A stretch of DNA of 64,000 nucleotides from Sipunculus nudus (Eukaryota; Annelida; Sipuncula; Golfingiida; Sipunculidae): positions 56,180,917 through 56,244,916 of the forward strand of contig CM049319.1 of NCBI GenBank assembly GCA_026874595.1, in the 5' to 3' direction. Below, one piece after another: positions 48,065 to 59,122 of this stretch. Position 1 is the stretch's first letter; each line of letters starts with the position of its first letter. A program made the translations under genes and the position numbers. The notes beneath the pieces are model-generated. The model was not told the DNA's origin, did not search any database, and saw nothing but the letters and a program-made list of their open reading frames with translations.

Positions 48065-49450
48065 TATTACCTCGTATTATAAATTCTTACCAAACAGGAT
48101 TCATAAAAAAAAACAGATATATCGAGGAATATATTATAAATATATATTAGCGTATGCCAGAAAACAAAATAAATAGCTACATACTATCAATCAATTTTGA
48201 AAAGGCTTTCAATTTTTTTAGAATGGTTCTATATTCAGAATACTTAAAGTCTCTATACATTTGGCGAATTAATTAAAAAAAATGGGTTAATATTCTTTAC
48301 ACTAACATCAGTAATTATGTCATGAATAAAGGTTGGGCAACTGAGTTTTTCACAATTTCTCGAAAATTAGGACAGGGTTTTCCCCTATCTCAATATTTAT
48401 TCATTTTTGCTCCTGAAATATTAGTATGTAAAATCAGAAATAATCCAAATATATCAGGAGTTTATATCGGAGATTAAGAATATAAGTTTATACAATCTGC
48501 AGATAATTCCACAATAATGATAAGGTGTTACAAGATTAACAAGGAAGCTATTAAAACATTTGAACACTTTTGAAAAACAACAGGACTTGAGATAAACTTA
48601 GATTAAACTATTGTGATACCAGTACATGGCATATTAAATGATGAAGAAAATATTGTAGAAAAAACAGGCCACAAATGGTGCTCAAAACCTATCAAAGTGC
48701 TTGGCATATAAATCAAGACTTGAAGAAAATGAAAGAGATCATTTACAAAGAAATACAAAGTAAAATTAAAATAACTGTTAATACATGGTCCATGAGAACC
48801 ATGTCTCTATCTGGAAAGATTGCTATCATAAAAGCTAATAATTTGTCGCTTTAACATATGTTCTACTTATTCCAACAGCAAAATACATTAAAGAAATGAA
48901 ATCATAACTATACAGATTTATTTTGGGCAAACAGGATAAAATTAAAAGAACAATACTTTTTGCGCCTATAGAAAGAGGAGGAATTGACATAATTCACATA
49001 AAATCATAAATGGATGCAAAGGATATAAAGGAGGGATGGAGAAATAAAGTAAACCAGCAGTTTAAGAGAATAGACTTACTTATATTTAAATGTAATTTAA
49101 GACACACGGATATAAAATACTTTATCAATACATGCGACACCTTATGGAAAGAAGTGTATTAAACATGGTGCAAATATAACTTTTATCAAACAATCATGTG
49201 TCCCGATATTTTGTCACAAATATTATTCTTCAATTAAAAATTAAATAAATAAAGATATAGTATATATTAAGGAATTACATAATGCTGGTATTACAATGAT
49301 CTGTGGTATTATCGAAACTACCGACGGGAAATATGTATTTTTATCTTTTGATGATGTGTTAATTAACACCAAGGTTAGCATTAAAAAATGCAGTACAGGA
49401 GCTTAATAGATGCGATTCCAGTTAATTGGAAGACATAATTAAAAATTGTG
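48065..49450 (+). pseudogene. Decayed LINE reverse transcriptase (L1/Tx1-like)
   Basis: Translated with frameshifts and stops, the plus strand shows the order of a non-LTR ORF2. It begins with RIINSYQTGFIKKKQIYRG (compare NxxQTGF), then SINFEKAFNF (box with DFEKAF) and KLGQGFPLSQYLFIFAPEIL (RQGCPLSPYLF box). Next comes QSADNSTIMI, where the catalytic YADD has become SADN. Further on are NTWSMRTMSLSGKIAIIKAN and, near 49270-49350, an ELHNAG...FLSFDDV segment, as in L1/Tx1 C-termini. At least six disruptions and the lost YADD show it is dead. The endonuclease part is missing (5' truncation). Confidence 0.85.
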
Positions 49451-49649
49451 AACAAGCATGCTACTAAATAATGCAAAACAAAATTGGATAAAATAATGGA
49501 AACAAAGAGAGTTCGGCCAAAAAAATAAAAGGTATGGTTCTCAGGCATACAGGTCACACAAGTCGAGGGCGGTACAAGTCATGCCTCCGCCTTTAATACG
49601 ATCTTGTAATGTCCATGCAGTGTTTAATGTGATCACTATGTTTCTTATC

Positions 49650-49965
49650 ATAGAGAGACACACACACAGAGTGAGATGCAGAGGTAGAGAGAGCTAGACA
49701 AAGACAGAGAGAAACAGAGACAGACAGACAAAGAGACAGAGAGGGAGATAGACAGAGAGAGACAGAGAGTGAAACAGAGACAGACAGACACAGACAAGGA
49801 GACAGAGAGGGAGAGCGACAGACAGAGAGAAAGAAACAGATTCAGACAAAGAGACAGAGAGGTAAGGAAACAGAGACAGAAAAGGAGAGAGAGGCATACA
49901 CGGACAGACAGAGGCAGACAGAAAGAGAAAGAGAGTGAGAAAGAAAGAAAAGACAGACCTATAGA
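49650..49965. repeat. Purine-rich GAGA/GACA simple repeat
   Basis: About 315 bases made of AGAGAG, GACAGA and GAAA steps. The Leu/Ser-rich 114-aa minus frame and the Arg/Gln-rich plus frame are artefacts of this repeat. Confidence 0.95.
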
Positions 49966-50064
49966 AACATAAGGGTGGGAGAATAAACACAAGAGGCAGG
50001 GTATATTGTACTAGCCAAAGTTAAATGAACATTGAGACAAATGTAGGACAAGTAAAAAACTTAC

Positions 50065-50073
50065 CCTCAGTCC
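50065..50073 (-). CDS. Candidate 9-nt microexon
   Basis: The minus strand has acceptor ATTTTTTTTCAG, GGACTGAGG, then donor GTAAGTT. It reads GLR in phase 0, but would introduce a stop in the phase 2 used by the downstream exons. It may be unused, regulatory, or part of another transcript. Confidence 0.25.
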
Positions 50074-51035
50074 CTGAAAAAAAATTTTGTTAAATATTTA
50101 AACCGATACATTTCATCAAACAAATATCACGACAGCTGATTTGCATATGATAACAAATGATATATTTCTATGAAATGGGGATACAATTTTTCCCCAAAAT
50201 GTAAGGTGCAGATTCATATCTTAAAAAATCATGTTTCGATCCATAACCTTCACCTAGATTCTTAAAAGGAAGAAGAAGATAACCTGAGGGGTCGGGTTCC
50301 TGGTATCTGGCATATATTATGAGGATGCCGTGGGTTGATGTCACAGATGGGAGCAGAGGACAGTGTTATTAACATAACTGTATATTTAATCTTTTTTGGC
50401 TTCGTAGAAAAATAACAAAGTGTTCTAATGGTTTCATAAAAGGGATTCAAGAATGATCAATAAATGGTTTATGAAAGACATTCAAAAATGTTAAAAGAGT
50501 GAATCAATGACATATCCACAGGCGTTTGTTCTTCGATATTATAATTACATTTATAGAAGGCAAAATTATGACATAAAAGTTCATTTGTCATGTGTTAAAA
50601 AGCCTCAGGTGAAAGCTGCTGACTGGATGATGTCATTAAAACAATCTAAAATGCAAATAAAACAATGCAGTATTTGCTTTCATATACAATTTGACCGAAA
50701 GAACTGCACTGAGCTGTAGAATAATTCTTATTATTAAGCCGAAGCATACTATATTGCCAGTCCATAGATAAACGGGATTGTTAAATATCTTAACAGTCGT
50801 GGAGGGTACTTCCCCAAGAATTCCCCTTATATGGACTGACGTTCAATCCCTTGGGCCACTATAAATAAGCTAACTATATGTCTTACCCAAATGCTCTCTA
50901 ATGATTGGTCATTTAATTTTCACCAACTAGAAGGGACAGAAGGGACTATCCTTTCGATTTCGTTACATAAACTTTATCCTAAACATAAAACAAATGGTGT
51001 TTATTTTGAGAGAGCTTAATAAAAAGTTGACTTAC

Positions 51036-51044
51036 CATGTTCTG
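51036..51044 (-). CDS. Candidate 9- or 6-nt microexon with a tandem acceptor
   Basis: The minus strand reads TATCTCTTAG|CAG|AACATG|GTAAGTC. The two AGs three bases apart form a NAGNAG acceptor giving 9 or 6 nt. It is open in phase 0 (QNM or NM). This is a sequence-only prediction. Confidence 0.25.
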
Positions 51045-51233
51045 CTAAGAGATAGCATGAAAAATAAAAAACATAAAATTCAAGTTAAACATGGCAAACA
51101 ATATCACTGGGATACTATGATTGACGTACACGCATGTCAAAGACATTCGACCGTGGCTATTCCGGCCTTGGGAGGAAAGGTGACTCTTTTAACCAGATGA
51201 ATATAAATTGGGTTGGAAATATTGGTTACTCAC

Positions 51234-51260
51234 ATAACTTTACTTAGCCATCTTGAATAT
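51234..51260 (-). CDS. Candidate 27-nt microexon
   Basis: A strong acceptor (CTGAACCTGCCTGTTCAG) and the donor TAT|GTGAGT bound 27 nt. Only one phase is open, the phase 2 used by the downstream chain, reading YSRWLSKV plus a split codon. Confidence 0.3.
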
Positions 51261-51599
51261 CTGAACAGGCAGGTTCAGAACAAAACATCATCACGATATT
51301 TGTCAATTTGCTCTTATTATCTATACGTACATTAGATACGGTATTTTAGACAAGCTATGTAGGTGTACGCTAAAATTATAACACAAAGAAACGCCACTTT
51401 CATATATGACAAGAGCTTTGTATTTGTTTATGTTATAGGGATGTATGCTTTGCATCATGTTTATGTCTTCTATAATTTATGCCAATTTTGCCTTTCGGCT
51501 TTTGCCTTTTGCGGCCTGATTTTTTTTTTTTTGGTTACCATGGCAACACAGACAATGGACATAATGTAATAACCGAGTGGTTGGGCAATAGATCCTACC

Positions 51600-52740
51600 A
51601 ATGGACCCTCCCGTGATCATTTTTATTACTCATCAGCCAATAATATTAATAACAATAACTAATGAAATATTATAATAAAATTACATAATTAATATAATAA
51701 TAATAATAATTAGAATAATTAATGATATTTAATTGAATTATAATGATAATAATATAATAATAACATCAATTATCATAAAAATAATAGTAATTAATAAAAT
51801 CATAACAACAATTATATTAATATAAATTAATAGAGGGCATTCAGTGGAGCGCATGTCTCCGCAAAAGGCAAAATAACTCTACTAGATCCGGCTCTTTATT
51901 AGGATCCACACGAATATTTATTGAAATTGGACGGTCTCTGTTCTCTGTCACCACCTACAACTACGTGTCGTGGGAAATGAAGCAGTATTTTTGCTTCATA
52001 TGATTAGCCAGGGCTGAAAACAGTGTAAATCTGAGACGTGTACTTTGAATACATTTATTCGATCATAATATCGTATAAAAAGTATTCATATAGGATGCTA
52101 AAATTCTGAAGTAATAATTAGAAGAACTTATGTAGATGATCTTAGTTTGTGCCATTATTATCAGTGCTGAATGGTTCAAATTGCCCATGAACTTTAGTTA
52201 ATTTTCTGTTTACCCTGAGTTGTGTTCGGCAATAGAGGTTCAAGTTTTTAAAAGCAGAAACAGTTTGTTCGAATAACTGGGGTTACGGATATGTGTCATT
52301 CGTTAAATCTTTTTTTCAAGAAGTAAACTACCGTTACGCTTTAGCAAATCATTCCATTATGCTAATCCTGCCATCTGTTGAACATTGTGCGCCTATATTG
52401 TACGTTAATGTACGGTAAATTATCCCGCCATTAAATAACAGCACCCTATATTGTGTAAAATGTGAATCTCTACTTGACACGCTTGTTTCTTTCGTATATA
52501 GCCGTTCAAATATATATTATCCTCACCAGTTATTAAATTCAACCATTAATTCATATATTTAATACCTGGTGCCGCTGATTGTCTATAAACTTTAAGGTAT
52601 AATTACTGTAATAAGCACACTTTTAAAGTTCCCAAGTAGTGAAAATCTGCAATCTTGATGCAAAGCCAGGTGCCTATCAAAAACGTAAAGGTTGTGGTTT
52701 TTATTTTAATATCACGGACGTTAACAGTCTCATCCGATTT
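51600..52740. other. AT-rich DNA with degenerate (AAT)n
   Basis: 51640-51830 is built of AAT/ATT steps. The rest, to 52740, shows no exon. Confidence 0.6.
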
Positions 52741-53022
52741 CACACTGTGCCTTCCTTGTCTTTTCTATTCTTATATTTTTTCTGGCTCCCTTGGGAGCAT
52801 ACAACCAAAGCAGCCATAATAGGCGCCAGAAAAATATTCATTCTATATTTTCCTGCCGCCCATGACCAGTACCTATTCAGTCCCAAGTTGAGAGAGCGCA
52901 CCATTGTTGCAAGGACTTTGGCTAGGAGATTAGCGCAGACGCCGTCCAGAACGGGACGAGAGCCCACAACCTTGCGGTCACAAGTCCAGCGCCCTAACCA
53001 TTACGCCAGCACGCTCCACGCC
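52741..53022 (-). repeat. tRNA-derived SINE (minus strand)
   Basis: On the minus strand, GTGCTGGCGTAATGGTTAGG (A box), GCGCTGGACTTGTGACCGCA and GGTTGTGGGCTCTCGTCCCG (B-box region) are tRNA-like in order and spacing. A body follows containing TTGGGACTGAATAGGTACTG and TGTATGCTCCCAAGGGAGCC. This is a standard tRNA-head SINE layout. The 129-aa plus frame across it is not a gene. Confidence 0.65.
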
Positions 53023-54285
53023 ATATAAAGCCGATTTTGAAGTACGATTTTGTTTTTTTTGTCGTGTAAACATGACACAAACGGCTTCGGTATAGTACCA
53101 GCAATACTGCTAATAGACATTTGTTAGATGTATCTATCATCCTGCTATCTCCATCGTGATCATAAGGCAGAGCTAAGGAGTGGCGTTAACTCCAGTTATA
53201 TATATCGCATACAAAAGAATAAAGAAAATCCTCCGCACATCTTCTCAGCAAACAAGGTCAATGCCTTAAGCAATATAGAGATATATTACCGGTAAATGTG
53301 CATACTGATTTTAATAAAATCCATCAAATCCTGGTACGTTATCATTGCGGAACCATAATTTATCAAACGGGCATACGAACGCTGCCCGTGCCATAAAACG
53401 AAATACAGGAGCGATTTTCACTCACAGCGTCTGCATGAACTCAGGTTTTCGGGGAAAATGACGCCATGCACTCCGTCATCTGTTTTTAAAAGATCCACTG
53501 TACAAATAATATACGTCATCCAGCTCTCGCATACCAACGCACATGGTAACGCAGCTTGAGAAAGGCATGAAACAAGGGGAGAACCAGGCTTATTTTAGAA
53601 TAATCAGAACATAGAACGCCTCGGAACCTTCACAATTAAATATTCATTCTCCCACATTTGCCAGCAAGGCTTTTCAAATCGATCATTTGCATAAAAAATA
53701 TAATTAATAATTAAAATTAAACAATAGCTAAAGCCTTTCCAGTTTCAACGACAACAAAAACTAGACGTACATATATGCAATCGCCGAATGATCACTGTAA
53801 ACTGATCGATAATAAAAAATCGGTTATAAAGTGAACTGCCTGAAAAAATGTAAAAATTAGCCTTATTGTAGTTCCAGTACAAGCATGAAATGACAGAAGA
53901 GAAAAGAAAAATAAAAGAAAAATAGAGGAAATTTTCAAATTGATGACCTACGTGGGTCGACCCATGTTTTATACCAAATATTGATATGGTAATAAACTCA
54001 TTAACCTCTGTATATTTTATAAGGCTCCCCTGCTTACGTTATGGGGCACTCAATAAGAAACAGGTGGAGTATTTCAGAATATTCCTTGAATCGTAAAAAG
54101 ATGATGAAACGATGCCTTAGACGTAACTTCATTCCAGCCCTTCATATTCCAGTTGTCAACCCCCTGGTTTTGAGTGAAGCTTGCATTGGCGTTCGCATAA
54201 ACTATTTTTGCAGTTTCATGACCTTTGGATCCAACTTATTAAAACTAGAGAGGGTGTCGCCGTGACACCATTAATATACAAGAAC
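53023..54285. other. Non-coding DNA, nothing recognised
   Basis: No coding-like segment with paired splice sites is seen on either strand. Confidence 0.5.
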
Positions 54286-54620
54286 TAAAATTGATATGAA
54301 ATAAGAAGTTCTAGTTATGGCGATGGCTAATTTGCATATTAAAATTAATTGATTGGTAATTTGAAACTGTTCATCGTACTCCTTACCATGGAAGTGTGTG
54401 TAGACACACAAGGATTAAAAGAGATATGAGCAAGAAAGCAATTTACATAATGGCGACGACTAATTTGCATATTAAAACTGCATGAAATAGTTAAAATTTG
54501 AAACATTTAATCATAATTCTTGACCATGAAGCTTAGAGAGTTGTGAGCGAAAAAAAAACCAGATTTCATCGATGGCGACAGCTAATTTGCATGTTAAAAT
54601 TTCATACGAAATGCTCACAG
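54286..54620. repeat. Three tandem units carrying octamer ATTTGCAT
   Basis: GGCGAYNGCTAATTTGCAT-type blocks occur with ATTTGCAT at 54330-54337, 54463-54470 and 54585-54592 (spacing 133 and 122 bp). Between them ATTTGAAACTGTT/ATTTGAAACATTT and ATGAGCAAGAAA/GTGAGCGAAAAA segments also repeat. ATTTGCAT is the complement of the POU-factor octamer ATGCAAAT; whether it binds anything here is unknown. Confidence 0.7.
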
Positions 54621-55170
54621 GTGCCACTTTCCGATATTAATAAGAACGATCCAATTGTTATGAACCTACACAAATTATATTCGAAAACGGATCCCACAAT
54701 TAACAACGAATCTTCTCAAATTTAGCGGATTACATCTTGTAAATGTTTTGCGGGAAATAGGACGAGAAGGAATCCAACATTTGCTTAATTGTTCTTATCC
54801 ATTAAGGTATCGTTGTTCCTGAGTATCGACACATAATATGTATAATATATAGTAATATACATTGAAATATTACTATTCGACCGACATCTATTTAAATTCG
54901 AGTAGGTTTGAAAAAAAGGTCCAAATGATGCGCAATTAACGACTGAGATAGGAATTCAGATATTTGAATTGTACCATAGTTATGTGTAAGTATATGATTT
55001 ATTCTGCTATAGAAATACTCTATAAAAATGGATACGGCAGGTTATTCGAAATTCACTACGAGGGATGGTTGTTAGTGGAAACAATGAGGATGACTGGATG
55101 TTAATGCAGCCTTTGGTTCTTAGCTGCTCGAAGATGCAGACGAAACGAAAAATGTATGCGCACTAAAGTG

Positions 55171-55574
55171 TTACTGACATCTAGAGCTATAAAAAAACCT
55201 TTTCACTAACAAAACATTTTTTGTCTTCGAATCTTTGATCAACGTTGACCAAAAGATACGTTTGGGCTTCATAAAAGCTTTACTCCTTTCACAGAAAATG
55301 GGAAAAGTTATCTTTCTTTCGCTTACACATCTTCCCGGCTCATAATAAAACATACTGGAGTCTTTCTCACAGAATAAACTACCGTACAGGTCCGGGTGTA
55401 GCCTTGACAGATTGGCTTCCACTTCCTTAGGGAAATCTATGTAAAAACTGGTATACGTACGGTGACAAGGGATTAACGGGCCTGTTGCGTCTGGTGGTTC
55501 CCGGACATCGAGTGTTAAGTAATAACGTGCGGCTACGAGAAAGCGTCTGTTAATGAGGATAGTTGGATAATCTT
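55171..55574 (-). CDS. Unrecognised 130-residue open frame
   Basis: The minus strand is open for about 134 codons, without an initial ATG. It contains LVAARYYLTLDVREPPDATG, CHRTYTSFYIDFPKEVEANL and DSSMFYYEPGRC, where a donor-like TGT|GTAAGC follows. The codon use is protein-like and the region is less AT-rich. No family is recognised. It could be an exon of the long minus-strand gene or an old coding remnant; a chance frame of this length in 64 kb is possible. Confidence 0.2.
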
Positions 55575-55916
55575 ACAACCTATCATATATATATATATTC
55601 GTCATTTCCATATGTAAAAGGACTTCCCCCGTCTAACTGCTTATGGTTCTTAAATAACCTAAATATGTAAAAATATTGAACGAGTTTATATGATTAAAGG
55701 TTGGTTTGATATATGGCTGATCACTACCCCCCTCCCTCTTACAATAATATCCCGTATTATTTGCCATATTTTTCCTCATTATTATCAGTTTAGATTCTAC
55801 GCAAGAAATATTGAAAGGTTTCTGAATATTGGTCTGTTTCTCCAATCATCATTCCTAACAAGGGCTTAGTATTTGGATGATCATTCATCATTGAGACTGT
55901 ACGTATTATACCAAAG

Positions 55917-56240
55917 TTATTGTCTGCCGCCATGTTGACAGATTAGGACATCAGCGTCCAGGTACGATATAAGTTGATGAGCCGTGTCCAAGAACCATGA
56001 ATGATTAATGATAGAGGCCTGGTCATAATGTAGCCCTTGTTGGCACATAGCGTTTGCTTCTGTACAGATAAGTCTTAATTCTTCTGGCCTATGATAAGAT
56101 GAGCCAGATTTCGCTCTGGAGTGATCGGAACACAACCCAGTTATTTCACATGAATAACCCGGTTCTAATGAACGCTCGGCTGAATGTCGCGTCATTAACG
56201 ATTGCTGACGTTCCCCTTTACATGGATGCTGTGAATATCA
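55917..56240 (-). CDS. Unrecognised cysteine-containing open frame
   Basis: After an acceptor-like TTTGATATTCACAG the minus frame reads HPCKGERQQSLMTRHSAER, SCEITGLCSDHSRAKSGSSY and QASIINHSWFLDTAHQLIS, ending at a stop after CQHGGRQ. Several cysteines and even composition suggest possible coding, but no motif is known. It lies about 340 bp upstream of the previous open frame on the same strand. Confidence 0.2.
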
Positions 56241-56479
56241 AATGAAGGTTTTGTCCGTTCAATTCAATACTTCCAGGTAATAGTGACATGATGGTCTCTG
56301 AAGGTCGTGAGGTGTCGTTTGGATGTAAATGAGGTCATGAATGCCTCGGCCTTGATTGTCTGGTAGCCAGTACAGTTACACTTAATACAAACCAGTCCCA
56401 CTAGGTCAAACTGTCTGTGGGCGTTCCCACAGCCTAAACTAGTGAAATTTAGGTAAAAAAACTTCATTTTCATGAGCAA

Positions 56480-57585
56480 TTGACTTGTTCTTTCTTGTTT
56501 GTAAATGAAATCTTAGCAAATCTGGGAGACCAGAACGGATATTATTATCAGAGATAACCTGACGGACCGATGAACTGAAGAACGGACGATGCCAATATCA
56601 CAATATAACTCATCTTAGACGGACGTATAAAAATTAAACCCTTGGGCCCTGCAAAAAAATAAATTGTTCAATGGGATTCCTGGAGCAAAATGTAGAGTGA
56701 AACAGCGAATTTCGTCTTATTAAAAATATTTTATGGCTTGCAGGAAGAATACGAAAGCGTGCATCAATTCTCTCCCGGATGCATGCATCTGAACACCTCC
56801 AGTGTAAAAGAGTTTACTGACGCTGCTCTGAGTCCTTACTAGTCATCGGTAGCGTCCTTCCTCTCAACATGTTTTTCGGTGTTGAAACAAAACACCCGGC
56901 CGTTCGGTGAACTGGCAACTTACTAAACAAAAAAATAGGGTTGACACAGTGACATCTCTCAAATAATAAGAACTTCAGTTAGGCTATTGGTGTTTCCTTG
57001 GAATTCGTTCCGAGACAGGTTCATCTGAATTTATTAAACAAACACATAACCCCTTTTCTTGCTGGTGGATAGGTCGGCGCGACTTTCATCGGCTTCGTTC
57101 GGGACGGGTTAACCATGCATGGGCAGAGAGGATATACACTTGAATAATTTCTGATAGATACCACTGCGATAGACTCTTCACGAAATTTCCTCAGTAATGC
57201 CTAGTTCCTCATACATTTTTGGAAAAACATAGAAAATAACCCCCGTGACACACACTTGGCAGACCAAAAATAAAAAAATTGCCACTTCCGGAACGAATTT
57301 GCGTCACAAAGATTTAATACCACCGTCAGTTATAGAAACGAATTTGCGCGAGTGACCAGTTGTTAAGTCTTTTTAGTCTTCAGATGCATTTACATATCCG
57401 CCGGCGAGGCGAGACGTGGTAGCTTTTATGGCAACATTGGGCACATATTCTCCGTTCTGAAATTATGCTATTTATTTTTGTTAATCTCTGTAATGTAACC
57501 TGTGCCTACTTACATCAAACGAGATATCAGAACTAGATATATGCAACCACCAAGCGATCACTGGAGACAAACTACTCAACCCCGG
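56480..57585. other. Non-coding DNA, nothing recognised
   Basis: No exon is identified. Composition is more balanced than average. Confidence 0.4.
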
Positions 57586-57608
57586 CGGGGGGGGGGGGGG
57601 GGGGGGGG
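57584..57608. repeat. Poly-G tract
   Basis: A run of about 24 G broken once near its end. It could form G-quadruplex structure and is also a likely place for assembly or length error. Confidence 0.95.
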
Positions 57609-57814
57609 AGGGTTAAACATCAGCCGCAGGAATTCAGGGCAGTTTGAAAATCATAAATTTTAGTTTCCATTCCAGATTGTGAATTTTTTTTTAAGAAAGT
57701 GGACCAAGAGCACCTTTAAACATTATTTGTCTGGCATAAATTAAAAAGATATTCTATTAATTTGATAAACTTCTCATTACAATTAATATAAATAATATAA
57801 TTCAAAGCACTTAC

Positions 57815-57885
57815 ATCTCGTTTGTCGTCATTTGTCTTCATATATGACAAGAAAACTGCACTCTCATCGTTGTTGGTTGGAAGGC
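57815..57885 (-). CDS. Candidate 71-nt exon, protein unrecognised
   Basis: The minus strand has acceptor TTTCTCATTGCAG and donor GAT|GTAAGT, both strong. The only open phase reads LPTNNDESAVFLSYMKTND then DKRD, after two bases completing a codon, and ends on a full codon. It does not fit in frame between the proposed first exon (leaves phase 2) and the downstream chain. It may belong to another isoform or gene. Confidence 0.45.
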
Positions 57886-58609
57886 CTGCAATGAGAAATC
57901 AAACCTTGAAGAACATTAATCCACCAGAATCAGAAAATCGACCAGAAAAAAAAGTTGGCATAATATCTGTGACCAGTGTGTTTTGCCCTCCGACATAACA
58001 GACTTTAGCTGTCAGGATGGCTGACTTTGTAAAGTCGGTAACCGAATTGTAACCCGTGATGTGGATGCAAATATTTTCGTCATTTTTTTTTCTTGTATAT
58101 GTGTGTGTGTGTGAGGGTGTGCGTGTTTGTGTGTTCTGTAGAATGAACTAAACAAAGTTTTTCCCGGCATTTTATTACTAACTAGCTGATAAACCCGGTA
58201 TACCGGGCTTTTTACCAGCGTTGGAGATATATATTTACTGAGATGTGGAATGTTGGCTCATTTTTTATTCTTAAATAAAAAGAAAAAATTAGGTTTTCAG
58301 TGGGATACTCTCTCAATAAGATATGTAAAAATATTTTTTTACATTTATTTTGATGCACTGTGCTAATGGCATAAAGTCATAACCCGGTGTGTTAACCTTT
58401 TTTCACAGGTCAGTGATGATGTTTACATTACGAACCGGAATGAGACGCAGGGACAATTTCCAATGATATTTTACAGGTTTCTGTCGCTGGACGTATAAAG
58501 AATAGGCTGATGTGAGGAACACATGAAAGATTAATTAAATGTATATTGCAAGGAAACTGTCCATGAAGAAAGAAACAGAAATATGCATACCTCGTAAGGC
58601 CGAAAAAAG

Positions 58610-58903
58610 TAAGGTATGGTTCTCAGGTACTTGTTTTCATAAATCAGAGCGGGCGGGCGATATTTGATTTTTACCTTTTTTGAGGTGTTTCGATTAAAAT
58701 GTCATAAGATCAGGGAAAAGCATGAAAATATCTTATTTTTTTTTTTTTGCTAAACAGGTAAAAGCACTACATAACAAAGGAAATTTTATCAAAATTGTAT
58801 TATTTTATCTTCTTGACGATGAAAATGAAAATAATAATTTTAAATGCGGGGAGGGGGGGGGGGGTGAAATTGACGCGGACGTCGCCTGAGAACCATAGCT
58901 TTA
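58610..58903. mobile_element. Small TIR element (TATGGTTCTCAGG)
   Basis: GGTATGGTTCTCAGG (58613-58627) and CCTGAGAACCATAGC (58885-58899) face each other. Poly-G lies inside near 58850-58862. A third copy of the same tip (GGTATGGTTCTCAGG) is at 49531 without a clear partner. Confidence 0.55.
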
Positions 58904-58904
58904 A

Positions 58905-59060
58905 TTTTTTTTTGTGGGGGAGGCTTGGGGGGGGGGGGGCTAAGTAGCAGAAGCGGACCCAATGGGACTCCATGCAGAGGGTAGGTATCCCATTTTCAGC
59001 CGCCGTAATCATGCACATAATTTTTTAAATCGTGTCAGACCAATTTTTATTTATCTCATA

Positions 59061-59122
<62 letters not shown>

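Noticed and set aside
49648-49992. 114-aa Leu/Ser-rich frame that looks like a signal/membrane protein
   Set aside because: Produced by the GAGA/GACA simple repeat; all frames of both strands stay open through it.
52944-53020. Possible functional tRNA gene on the minus strand
   Set aside because: The tRNA-like part cannot be closed into an acceptor stem and continues into a SINE body.
52639-53028. 129-aa plus-strand frame
   Set aside because: It is antisense to a tRNA-derived SINE; the tRNA-like promoter boxes explain the sequence better.
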